Of a stretch of DNA of 64,000 nucleotides, positions 48,064 through 57,096 are shown piece by piece. The stretch lies in assembly GCA_030849465.1 (NCBI GenBank), contig JARVLF010000015.1, positions 186,001-250,000 on the forward strand, written 5' to 3'. Each line of letters starts with the position of its first letter. Position 1 is the stretch's first letter. The notes below the pieces were generated by a model, which had not been told where the DNA came from, searched no databases, and saw nothing but the letters and a program-made list of their open reading frames with translations. The position numbers and the translations under genes are program-made. The stretch is from Moesziomyces globuligerus (lineage: Eukaryota > Basidiomycota > Ustilaginomycetes > Ustilaginales > Ustilaginaceae).

Positions 48064-50427
48064 ATGTCGCCCGACCAGATCCAGGCACAGCTGAGCCAGC
48101 TCTTCTGCCCGCCGCTCGACACCACCCTCGTCGCCGTCATCGCCCACGAGCAAGGACAGACACTCCAAAGCGCAAAGGAGGTCTGCGAGACCCTCGCCGC
48201 CGCTGCACTACCGGACAGTGCGCCAGACTCGCCTCCGCGCAACAAGAGCCCAGCCCCACGCACCAAGAGTCCTCCACCACGCACTGGCGCATCCAGCCGC
48301 AGAAGGGCGTTCGGCGGCAAGCTCACCACCGCCGATGAGTCGACTTCCAAAGCATCAGCCGGATCATCACCCTCGAAAGAAACCTCGCCGGTCTCCTCGT
48401 CCCCCGAGGCGGTGACCAACGGTGCGCATCAGGGAGATGCAGCCGACGTGGCCGCGGTCGAGCGTCTGCTGCACGAGTGGTCGCTCGTCGAATCATCTTC
48501 CCAAGATCCGAGGAACTTGCATCTTACGGATGACGAACACGCCTCGGACACCGAAACAGCACCAGTACAGGAGCCAAATAGCAACAAGGCTGCGCCGCAG
48601 AGGGATGCGTTCGACCCGCTCAGCTTCCTGCAGCATGCCTTTCCGTCGCGCACCCCGGCCTTCCTGCGCGAGACGCTGCAAGATGCGCACGACGATGTCC
48701 AGACCGCCGTAGATACGCTCATGACCATCGATCTGATCGAGGCCGAGGATGCCCTCCCACCTCCAGCTCCCAGCTCCACGGCACGCGTCGGTGGAGGGCT
48801 CGACTACGATGCGCTGGCTTACGGGCTTGGCTCGCGTTCCGACGACCCTGACGCGCACGCACTGCGCGGCAAGAAGCACCGCGCTGCACGCAAGCGCCTG
48901 CAGCACGAACAGCGTGCGGCGCGCGCAGCCAACGCCAAAGTCACAGTCAACCTCACCGACGTCCGCCACGGAGCCGGTGCGTCGCACACGGTGCTCAAGA
49001 AGCTCGCGCACACGCCGCCGTCGCACGCATCGCGCACCGGCTCGCCGCTGCCACAGCTGACCGATGAGCAGCTCGCTGCCAAGCTCGCCGCCGAGGAGGA
49101 GGCGGCGGCGCGCGATCCGGACGCCGACCGGCCCGTGTCGGACAACCAGTGGCTGCTCACCTCGTCGGTGCTCGCACAGCTCTCGACGCTGCTCGACGTG
49201 CCGCCGTCGCGCGTCACGTCCGTGTACAACGCCTCCTCCTTCAACCTCGCCGTGTGCTTTGCGAGGTTGCTCGAGCTCGAGGCGGATCGGTATCCGAGCC
49301 TTGGTTCGCTCGACGAGGCTGGTGGTGCACCGAGTGGCACGGCGGAGCGCATTGCGCAGGGTATTGCTTCGATCGCAGAGGTGGGCGATGCGGCGGCTGC
49401 GAGGGCGCTGCGCGCGACCAAGGGAAGGCAGGATGCGGCCATCGATCTGCTGCAGCTGCATACGCTCGTGCACCAAGAGGTCGGAACCACCGATCCGCTC
49501 GATCCCATGCGGAGGCTCGCCGAGCTCGGCGCCGCCGAGGTGCCCAAGACGGCGGAGGCGGCGCAGGCCAAGGGGTTCGCCGTCGATGCGGGCGCAGGCC
49601 AGGGCAGGTTCGCTGCCGGCTTTCCGACGATCTCGCAGGCTGCGGGCCAGAGTGCGGCGCCCGGGTCGGGAGTCTACTCGAGCGTCGTGGGTCGCAAAGC
49701 GGCTGCGCCCGCAGCGGGGGCGGCGGCGGCACTGCGTTCGGGCACCGCGATCGCCTCGGTGCTGCCGGCCTCGTCGGCGTTTGTGGGCAGCAGTGTCGAC
49801 GATGGACTGCTCGACGACCCGATTGCGGTGGAGAGGGGGCTCGGCACGCATATGGCGCACTACGATCCGATGCGTCGCATGGCCGAGTACCGCTTGATCG
49901 CCGACGAGTATCGCGCGCGCCGCGACGAGGCGCTGCGCAAGGCCGCTTCGGCGTGGAAGTCGCAGCGTGGCGGCGTGCGGGCGGGCGGCAAGGCGGGCGA
50001 TGGCGGTCGCGGCGGTATCGCATGGCATTACGCCGACGAAGCACGTCGTCTCGATGCAAAGGCCCGCGCATGGAGCCTCCGCGCCTCGCATGCGCTCGTC
50101 GCAGACCGTCGCACCGCAGCCATCGGCGTCGTTCGCCCCGACGTCCCCACCCCACCGCAAACCGCAGCGCACAACTCAATCGACCTCCACGGCGTCACCG
50201 TCCACGAATCCCTCTCGATCGTGCGCGAACACGTCACAAAGTGGTACGCCTCGCCGCGCACCGGCCTCAACCCGCCTCCTTTCAAGATCGTAACAGGCGT
50301 CGGAAGGCATTCCCCGCACCAGATTGCCGTCCTCCGACCAGCGATTGCAAAGATGCTCGAACGCGAGGGTTGGCGTTACGACGTGGACCATCAGAGGGGT
50401 ATCATTACCGTGCGTGGCTTAAAGTAG
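48064..50427 (+). CDS. CUE2: CUE-DUF1771-SMR protein, Cue2-like no-go decay endonuclease candidate
   Basis: A 787-residue protein. A CUE-like ubiquitin-binding helix bundle is seen at about 182-225 (FLQHAFPSRTPAFLRETLQD), and further UBA/CUE-like stretches follow. A DUF1771 segment spans about 599-677 (YDPMRRMAEYRLIADEYRAR). The SMR domain at about 705-787 has the D-L-H motif (D707-H709 in SIDLHGVTVHESL) and the TGVGRHS loop. This order matches yeast Cue2, which cleaves mRNA at collided ribosomes, and animal N4BP2 without its kinase. The D-x-H acid and histidine needed for nuclease activity are kept. Single exon. Orthology is likely but not proven against other SMR proteins. Confidence 0.8.
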   Translation: MSPDQIQAQLSQLFCPPLDTTLVAVIAHEQGQTLQSAKEVCETLAAAALPDSAPDSPPRNKSPAPRTKSPPPRTGASSRRRAFGGKLTTADESTSKASAGSSPSKETSPVSSSPEAVTNGAHQGDAADVAAVERLLHEWSLVESSSQDPRNLHLTDDEHASDTETAPVQEPNSNKAAPQRDAFDPLSFLQHAFPSRTPAFLRETLQDAHDDVQTAVDTLMTIDLIEAEDALPPPAPSSTARVGGGLDYDALAYGLGSRSDDPDAHALRGKKHRAARKRLQHEQRAARAANAKVTVNLTDVRHGAGASHTVLKKLAHTPPSHASRTGSPLPQLTDEQLAAKLAAEEEAAARDPDADRPVSDNQWLLTSSVLAQLSTLLDVPPSRVTSVYNASSFNLAVCFARLLELEADRYPSLGSLDEAGGAPSGTAERIAQGIASIAEVGDAAAARALRATKGRQDAAIDLLQLHTLVHQEVGTTDPLDPMRRLAELGAAEVPKTAEAAQAKGFAVDAGAGQGRFAAGFPTISQAAGQSAAPGSGVYSSVVGRKAAAPAAGAAAALRSGTAIASVLPASSAFVGSSVDDGLLDDPIAVERGLGTHMAHYDPMRRMAEYRLIADEYRARRDEALRKAASAWKSQRGGVRAGGKAGDGGRGGIAWHYADEARRLDAKARAWSLRASHALVADRRTAAIGVVRPDVPTPPQTAAHNSIDLHGVTVHESLSIVREHVTKWYASPRTGLNPPPFKIVTGVGRHSPHQIAVLRPAIAKMLEREGWRYDVDHQRGIITVRGLK

Positions 50428-50486
50428 AAGTATAATAGTCACCGCACCGAATATGGACATGGACGGTACATCTAGTCAAAGCGATG

Positions 50487-51401
50487 TTAGTCGGTCAGTG
50501 CATCGTACCATTCGACCACCGCCTTGTCGAGCGCATCGAGCGCGGCCGAGGAGCGGTAGAAGTGGTCGGCTTTTTCGATGAGCACGTGGTGAAACGTCGA
50601 CATCGAAGCCGGCTGGGCTGAATCAGGCGCTTGCGCCGGCTTGAAAGGAGACGGAGCGAGGGAGCTGCACTCGCGGCTCCACGTATCGTACGTCGCAATC
50701 CCTGTGAACTGGTCCTGGTCGCCATAGACCGCGAGAACGTGGGCTGCGACCGGCTCGAGTTCAGCCTGATTCGACGGTGTCGACTCCTCCCTGGCACCGC
50801 GATCTTCGTCTCCCGGCGCATCACCACGTCCTGGCTTGGTTCTGCTGCTCAGCAGCCGCTTGAGCGCTTCGGTGTACGTCTTTGTGGTGAAAAAGCTGAG
50901 TGCCCAGGTGACGCCGGCCGGAAAGCTGACGAGGAGATATCTCGGCTTGGGCGCATCTTTGAACTGCTTGAGGTCGTACACCGACGGTGGCACACGTACC
51001 GTGCTGCCATACAGACTGCCTGCCGAATAGCCGGCAATGACGAGCTGCGCCTGGACAGCGTCGGGAAAGTCGAGGCAGAAGTTGTCGATGCAGCGGAGCA
51101 CAAGGTCCTGAAAGTCGGTACACTCTGTCTTGCCCGTCCAGCTCGGCGAGCCGCCGGACTTGCCCACGCCGCGCGAGTTGAAGCGGACCACGCGCAGCCC
51201 TGCATGCGAGAGCAGCAGCGAGGCCAGATGGCTCACCACGGGATCGTCCAGCGAGCCACCGAGCCGGCCAAACGGATGCGCGACGATCGCCAGCCCCCGA
51301 CACGCCGAGGCGTTCGGAGGATCTTGTACGACCGATTCGAGGTAGATCTGACCGCTCTCGAGCGCGATCGGCAGCAGTGTCGGCACCGGATAGCGTGGCA
51401 T
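50487..51401 (-). CDS. alpha/beta hydrolase, small cytosolic type
   Basis: A 304-residue hydrolase without signal peptide or membrane segment. The elbow is GYSAGS, with the serine as predicted nucleophile; before it the family pattern AIVAHPFGRLGGS and RVVRFNSRGVGKSGG is plain. The acid is probably the Asp of YGDQDQFTG and the base the His of KADHFYRS. The RGVGKS-GYSAGS pattern is that of the YqiA/dienelactone-like cytosolic hydrolases found across fungi, with unknown substrate. A Ser/Asp-rich loop interrupts the cap. I prefer ATG 51401 (MPRYPVPTLLP); ATG 51533 would add a 44-residue Cys/His-rich leader. It begins 296 bp downstream of the OXLD1-like stop. Confidence 0.75.
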   Translation of the reverse strand: MPRYPVPTLLPIALESGQIYLESVVQDPPNASACRGLAIVAHPFGRLGGSLDDPVVSHLASLLLSHAGLRVVRFNSRGVGKSGGSPSWTGKTECTDFQDLVLRCIDNFCLDFPDAVQAQLVIAGYSAGSLYGSTVRVPPSVYDLKQFKDAPKPRYLLVSFPAGVTWALSFFTTKTYTEALKRLLSSRTKPGRGDAPGDEDRGAREESTPSNQAELEPVAAHVLAVYGDQDQFTGIATYDTWSRECSSLAPSPFKPAQAPDSAQPASMSTFHHVLIEKADHFYRSSAALDALDKAVVEWYDALTD

Positions 51402-51697
51402 GTTTGCAGAGGGATGCTCGCCGCAGCGAGCCGGAGGGTGAGTGTTGGAGAGGCAGAGGTGATGGAGGCTGAGCGGATCGTTATGCAGGTCTATGCAGCC
51501 GCCCAAGCCGCCCAAGCCGCACTTGCCTCGCATTTAGCCGCGCGCCGGGGTCGCGTGTCTGCAATTCCGCATTCCGAGTTCAACGCCGTTCCGGCCAGCG
51601 CCGTCGAACTCCAATCGACCGCGCACACGACACTGTCCATCGCTCCGTTCCATGCTGCAAAGCGAGAGGTCGAAATTCGGAGGCTGAGCGGGGCTGC

Positions 51698-52048
51698 CTA
51701 CCAGTCGAAGCTACCGGGCATGGTTGCGGTGGTCTCCAGGCTCCTGGCTGTGGCTGCCGTGTCGAGCTTCTTGGTCGGGCCGTTGGACTGCTCCTCAGCC
51801 GCGCTGCCCCAGCGTTCGCGCCAGCACGCGAGCTCCTCCTTCCAAAGCGTCTTGACGCACGGATCGCAGCTGCTGCCGCAGCACTCGTCCGGCTTGGGCG
51901 GGGGTGGAGGATCGTCGAACGTCCTCGAGGCCGCCTTGATGAGCTGCTTCCGCCGGATGTTGGTCAGCCGCCGCTGCGACACGATCGTCGGCACGGCCGC
52001 CGCGTCTGCATACGCAGGCGACGGCGTGCTGTTGACCTCGTACGCCAT
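51698..52048 (-). CDS. oxidoreductase-like (OXLD1-type) small protein
   Basis: A 116-residue protein with the conserved block PPPPPKPDECCGSSCDPCV followed by WKEELACWRERWG, the hallmark of the oxidoreductase-like N-terminal family that includes human mitochondrial OXLD1. The four cysteines in C-C-x3-C-x2-C could bind metal. The Arg-rich stretch before it (QRRLTNIRRKQLIKAASR) might act in targeting, though the very N-terminus is neutral. Function of the family is poorly known. ATG 52048 (MAYEVNSTPS) chosen; the frame is open upstream to 52171 but reads as leader. Divergent from the next gene. Confidence 0.8.
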   Translation of the reverse strand: MAYEVNSTPSPAYADAAAVPTIVSQRRLTNIRRKQLIKAASRTFDDPPPPPKPDECCGSSCDPCVKTLWKEELACWRERWGSAAEEQSNGPTKKLDTAATARSLETTATMPGSFDW

Positions 52049-52436
52049 CGTGGCTGGCCGGAGCTGATGGTGAGACGAGGGGAGGAGTGGTGGGCGGGAA
52101 GGATGAAAGTGGATCCTACGACCGGAGGTCCCTTTCGGAGGAACCCGAGACAGCCGGAGCTGACCGGCCACACTGAGTTGGCCTGCGAAAAGATGGCAGT
52201 TTGAACGGTCTCACACGTTGGAATCAGAAAAAAATCCCCAGCGCATGGCCGACACGCGAGCGCGTGGAGAAGCAGCAATTGAACGCCGCACCGATGCCAA
52301 GCCAGACCAACACTCACACTTGCCCGGACCCCTCTGCCTTGCGACGGACACTGCCTCTCGCCTGATCTCGTCTTCCCTCGCCTGATCCTCCTCTTCTCTA
52401 CGCTTACAGAGCTAAGTTGATGCGCTGTTCGCTAGC
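52049..52436. promoter_or_regulatory. divergent promoter region: OXLD1-like / unknown gene
   Basis: A 388-bp region between divergent starts. An ATG at 52420 opens a short frame that overlaps the start of the plus-strand gene in another frame. No TATA box seen. Confidence 0.4.
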
Positions 52437-53729
52437 ATGGCGCCGGCACCAACTAGCTCGCCGCCTCGACAGCCTGTGCATCGCTACCCACCCACTGTCT
52501 CCTCCTCGACAGCATCGCACCGCTCGCGCACACTCAAAGACGACGCATATGCGCCAGACACGCTCACATATCTCGTTCACACCCAGACCGACGGCATCAG
52601 CGACCTAAAGCTGCAGGTCAGCCACGAGCCGTCGTCAAGCAAGCAACCGCCGCGCCCGGCCTACCTCCGCGAGCGCGCGCTGACCGAACACAACGAGATC
52701 GTCGACAGCCTCGTCGATGCCACCACCGGCCGCACGTGCTGGACCATACACCGGCCCTCGCGAGGCTGGTACCTCTACCTGCGCTCTCGGCTCCTGCCAC
52801 CGAACACGGCCATCTCCCTGCGCTCGCCCGAGGGCAGCGAGCACGACCCCACCGCAAGCCCACTCACCTTCGCCGTTCGCACAAGGCTGAGTCCGCAGGC
52901 ACTCGGACGTGTGCGCACGCGCATTCGAGACGGCCGGGACGGAGATCCATCCAGCGATGATCAAGGCAAGACTGACGTAGGAGGAGCTGATGCAGTCAGA
53001 GGTCCGACGATAGAATCCTCCCCTGACACCTCGGGCGATGCAGGGGCGGCAGAGGTAGCAGTGGCCGCGACGGGACGCGAGGAGCGCAAGGTCTCGGCGG
53101 GCGGCCATACACGGCGGCGGAGTGGCGCCGCAGGCTCGGGCTCGCATGCGCTGGACTCGAAACGCCGCAGCTCGGCGGTGGCGAAAAGCCCAATGATCCC
53201 CGAAGTCGAAGACGAACCCTCAAAGGCGACGACGAGCACGCTCCCGCAACTTTCGATCCCGCACTCGGGCTCGGCCTCGCGCTCAGCACATGGCGATCGG
53301 CCGTACTCGCCGAACCAGGCGTCGACATCGCGGTTTGCTTCCGACTCGACGGCCGCGGTGCACCACTTTCTGCTCACGGATGCAGCGTGCAAGACGGCCG
53401 TGCAGAGCTGGACGCGCTGGGCGTGCTCGATCCTGCCCGCAGACATCCGGCCCTCAGTCGCACTCGATGCGGACAAGAGCTTCAGCCTCTACTGGACCGA
53501 TCCCCCGCTCGGCACCGAGACGTGCAAGAGCGAGCCAATAGAGGTGGTCCGCTTCGAGGATCAGAGTGGACGCTGGATGTGGAACTCGCACACACGCGGA
53601 CGGCTCACGCTCCAGACGAGCGCCATCGAGGCGCTGGCTCTAGAACCGCAGTTCTGGATCGCAGTCGCCCTGGCCTACATCCAGTTCCTCGAAGATGCCG
53701 ACGCATACGAAGCAGCCAGAGACGCCTAA
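52437..53729 (+). CDS. conserved-looking protein of unknown function
   Basis: A 430-residue protein that I do not recognise. Two parts look folded: residues about 40-165, with YLVHTQTDGISDLKLQVSH and a Trp/Tyr-rich stretch (CWTIHRPSRGWYLYLRSRLL), and residues about 300-430, with HHFLLTDAACKTAVQSWTRW, FSLYWTDPP and FWIAVALAYIQFLEDADAYE. A disordered Ser/Arg-rich linker of about 130 residues joins them. No signal peptide, and only one weak hydrophobic helix near the end. Codon use matches neighbours and the frame is intact, so it is a real gene. A smut- or basidiomycete-specific protein is likely. Confidence 0.7.
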   Translation: MAPAPTSSPPRQPVHRYPPTVSSSTASHRSRTLKDDAYAPDTLTYLVHTQTDGISDLKLQVSHEPSSSKQPPRPAYLRERALTEHNEIVDSLVDATTGRTCWTIHRPSRGWYLYLRSRLLPPNTAISLRSPEGSEHDPTASPLTFAVRTRLSPQALGRVRTRIRDGRDGDPSSDDQGKTDVGGADAVRGPTIESSPDTSGDAGAAEVAVAATGREERKVSAGGHTRRRSGAAGSGSHALDSKRRSSAVAKSPMIPEVEDEPSKATTSTLPQLSIPHSGSASRSAHGDRPYSPNQASTSRFASDSTAAVHHFLLTDAACKTAVQSWTRWACSILPADIRPSVALDADKSFSLYWTDPPLGTETCKSEPIEVVRFEDQSGRWMWNSHTRGRLTLQTSAIEALALEPQFWIAVALAYIQFLEDADAYEAARDA

Positions 53730-53849
53730 TCTCCCCTTTCCGCCCCACCTCACACACTGCATACTGCATATACGCGCATTGATTGGACTCGGTTTCCCAA
53801 CGGTGGACTAGGCGAACTGGATGTGTGCGGGGGGTTTTTGCGAGCAAGC

Positions 53850-54848
53850 TTAGTGGAACTTGCCTGGGACGACGGGCAGGCTGGCTGCGAGGCCACCGTC
53901 AACGGGGAGGGCGACGCCGTTGACGTACGAGGCCTCGTCCGAGGCGAGAAAGGTGACGGCGTGGGCGATCTCTGCGGCGACGCCGTAGCGTGCGGTGGGG
54001 TTGAGCTGTCCGATCTTGCCGGCGGTGCCGCGCTCGCGGGCCATCTCGAAGGTGGGAAGCGTCATGCCGGTTTCGATGAGGCCGGGGCAGACGGCGTTGA
54101 CGCGGATGTTGGTGCGCTGAAGCTGCCAGGCCGTGGTCTGAGCGAGGCTGATCACGGCCGCTTTGCTCGCCGAGTAGTCGACGCTGCCTGCGCCGCTACG
54201 GATGCCCGCGACCGAAGCGGTCATGATGATGCTGCCGCTCGACTCGGGCTTCGAGGCCGAGGTGATCGCCATGGCCTCCGAGGCGTACTTGCACGCGAGG
54301 AAGCACGACGTCACGTTGATGTGGTGCGTCGTCTCCAGATCCTCCACCTCGGTCGCCGAGATCGGCGCGCCCGTAGCAATGGCCGCATTGGCAAAGAAGA
54401 TGTCCAGCCGTCCGTTGTCCGCCACTGCCTGGTCGATGATCGCTCTGACCGAGCGCTCGTCCGCCGCATCAGAGGCAATGCCCGTGCACTGAACATCCGG
54501 ATACCTCTTTGCGATGGTCTCCTTGAGCGCAGGAAGGTTCTCGTCGTTAATGTCGCAGACGTAGATGTGCTTCACGCCTGAGGGAACACAGAACCAAGCT
54601 CGTCAGTATCAGCGCAACCTACACCTTCTCGCTGACGTATGTGGGTCGTGAAACTTACCCTCGTGAGCAAATTGGAGAGCAGTGGCTCGTCCGATACCGG
54701 CAAGGCTGCCGCAGCCGGTGACGATGGCCACCTTGCCCGCCAGCCGGCCCGAGCGCGGACGGGTGTCGAGGTGGTTGCGGATGCGGTCGAGGCGCTGTAG
54801 CGTCACCTCGTACGCCTTCTTCTGCTGCTCGGACTTGTCCTGCGCCAT
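53850..54848 (-). CDS. short-chain dehydrogenase/reductase, two exons
   Basis: A classical SDR of 305 residues. Exon 1 is 54848-54659, exon 2 is 54577-53850; the 81-nt intron has GTAAGT and CAG ends and splits the Gly of AHEGVKHIYVCDI. The nucleotide motif is TGCGSLAGIG, so binding of NAD(P) needs both exons. The Asp after YVC (YVCDIND) points to NAD. The catalytic set is Ser in TASVAGIRSG and YSASK, and the sequence ends with the usual ASYVNGVALPVDGG. The N-terminal 35 residues are an extra charged helix. Substrate unknown; 3-oxoacyl reductase-like and alcohol dehydrogenase-like members look alike. Divergent from FUR1. Confidence 0.9.
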
Positions 54849-55615
54849 GGTGTCTGCTGTGGAGATTCGATGATGAAGATGGAAAGAGTGAGTGCGGGGA
54901 GGACGGAGGGAGCAAGCGTCAAGGCGGGGTAGAGTGGCACTTTGTTGCCCAGTGTATGCAGCGCGGGCCGGGCAGACAAGCTCCAGATGGCCGTTGCCGG
55001 AAGACGCAGGCGTCCTTCGGTCCAACCGAAGCCGGTTCTCGGTGGACAAAGTTGACGGTTGTTAGGGCGGAAAAGAGAACAAACTACGATGCTTTTTCTG
55101 TACGAGGGATGCATGCATGTGGCCCGCGCGCCAAATTCAGGGTCCTGCAGCCGCCCCACACACGACTGACCGACGAGGCCGAGGGGTTTTCGCTTATCGG
55201 GGCTCTTTCTCGAGGCTCTCTTGAATGACTGGCTATAGCTCGCAGATACACGCCAACGGCTGTGAGACCAAGATGGCTTGGCTGACTTGGAGCAAGAGGG
55301 GGTAGCCGCCGCCGCTCGAGCCATGCGGAGCCAAAAAATGCCGGCCAGAGATAACCCTGCATATGCACACCGCCTGACGCGTTCCGAGGATCCGAGAGCG
55401 CAGACCAAGGCGACGCCATGCCGCTTCGGCCTGCCAGGCTCCACATCAACCCAACACCGACGCTCATCCCCTCCGAACGCCGCGCAGCCGCTTTATCTCG
55501 AGCTCCGCATCCTTTCTCGCCCGCTCGATCCTTCCTTGTTTGTCTACCACCACCACCACCACCACCACCACCAACATCACTATTCCTCTCTGCCGTTGCC
55601 GCCGCTGCCTCCGTC
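54849..55615. promoter_or_regulatory. divergent promoter region: SDR / FUR1
   Basis: A 767-bp region between divergent starts. The FUR1 side is CT-rich with an ACC repeat (next entry). No TATA box stands out. Confidence 0.45.
55546..55572 (+). repeat. (ACC)9 microsatellite in FUR1 leader
   Basis: Nine perfect ACC units 43 bp before the FUR1 ATG, within CT-rich leader sequence. Confidence 0.9.
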
Positions 55616-56441
55616 ATGTCGAGCTCCAATATCCACGTCGTTGAGCATCCGCTCATCTCGCATCACCTCGCCAATCTGCGTCTGGCGGAAACCTCACCCA
55701 AGGGTAAGTCCCCCCCTCAGCTGCCGTGAAGAAAAGCTGCCCATTCTGCTGACTGTCGTCCTTCTGCTTTGATGTTGCGGCGCTTCTGACTTGCAGAATT
55801 CCGCTCGCTGGTGAAAAACATCTCGACGGTGCTCTGCATCGAGGCATCGCGCTCGCTGCCGGTCAAGCAGGTGCAGGGCCAAGGACCGCTGGCAACGTTT
55901 CAGGGAGAGCAGCTGGCACCGCGCATCGGCCTCGTGCCTATTCTGCGTGCGGGTCTAGGTATGACCGAGGCGTGCCTCGAGCTGCTGCCCGAGAACACGT
56001 CGGTGCTGCACATCGGCCTCTTCCGCGAAAAGGTCTCGCTCCAGCCCGTCGAGTACTACAACAAGCTCCCCGTCTCTCCCACCGTAGACCAGGTCATCAT
56101 CCTCGATCCCCTCATCGCAACCGGTGGCACCGCTGTCGTAAGTCTTGTCGAATCGTGGCTCCACAATCTGCTTACTGACGCACGGGGGAGGTGGCTGACG
56201 CCTTCTGTCTTGCTTCGGACCGCAGGCGTGTATCCAGATGATCCTCGACTGGGGCGTGCCCGTAGAAAAGATCAAGTTCCTTTGTGTCCTCGCCTCGCAA
56301 AAGGGCCTCGAGCATGTGGCACAGTCGGTGCAGGGCCTCGAGCTCTGGGTTGGCCACGTCGACCCGGAGCTCAGCGACAAGGGCCTCATCCTCCCCGGTC
56401 TCGGCGATACTGGCGACCGCATGTTTGACACTCGCACCTAG
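55616..56441 (+). CDS. FUR1: uracil phosphoribosyltransferase, three exons
   Basis: Pyrimidine-salvage enzyme that joins uracil and PRPP to make UMP in the cytosol; 214 residues after splicing, the usual size. Exons are 55616-55703, 55797-56137 and 56226-56441; introns of 93 and 88 nt have GTAAGT donors and CAG acceptors. The first intron splits the Glu of SPKEFRSLVKNIS. The PRPP loop DPLIATGGTAV ends exon 2 and continues ACIQMILDWGVP in exon 3. IGLVPILRAGLGM and the C-terminal uracil-binding GLGDTGDRMFDT are intact. This enzyme class also activates 5-fluorouracil in fungi. Identity is certain. Confidence 0.96.
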
Positions 56442-57096
56442 CACTTGTTGGACCATGCCATGCTGTAATCGAACCGCTATCGTTGCTGTCCGTGCTTTGA
56501 CGCTTTGGGAGTCGCCATGATCGGCGAGGATCCGGGCGGTTGGCAGAATTAAACGTTCGCGTGCGTTAGATCGAAAGAAGTACAACCGCTTGACAAAAAT
56601 TCGGCAGATGTCGAACATTCTCCGGGGTTGGCTTCCGCGAAGGCACAGCGCCGGAGAAGGACATTTCTTCGGGGTCCCGCGTTTATGAAAATCCTCCGCA
56701 CTCCGACGTCGTGTTGGACAGACATTCGGCTTTGCAAACTTTTTATCACCGGTACCGCAAAGCTCGTCGGAGAAGCTCTTGATCAGACTCGAGCTCTTTG
56801 AAGTATCGAAAGTGACACAAGTGCTCCAATCAATTGAGTTTGTACCCGAGGTCAGGTGGCTTGGGGGCCGGACGCTCGAATGAAGGGGTTTGCGGGTCAA
56901 CGGGTCGCGAGCTCGGGTGTTGGAGGCATCGTTCTAAGCGAAGTGCGGCTGGCGATCCAAGTTTTGTCCGCTTTTGGCCGCACCTTTTTCAACGCGGCGC
57001 TTTGCCGAAACGTTGAACGAAGAGGCCCCTTCTGCCCCTGGACATTGGGCAGCCTCTTCCGGTTTCGCCACCATCAAATCCAGGCGTAGTCTCAAC
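56442..57096. other. intergenic, FUR1 3' side and MFS promoter
   Basis: A 655-bp gap. The MFS frame is open back to 56974 but has no ATG there. I see no RNA gene or repeat. Confidence 0.45.
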
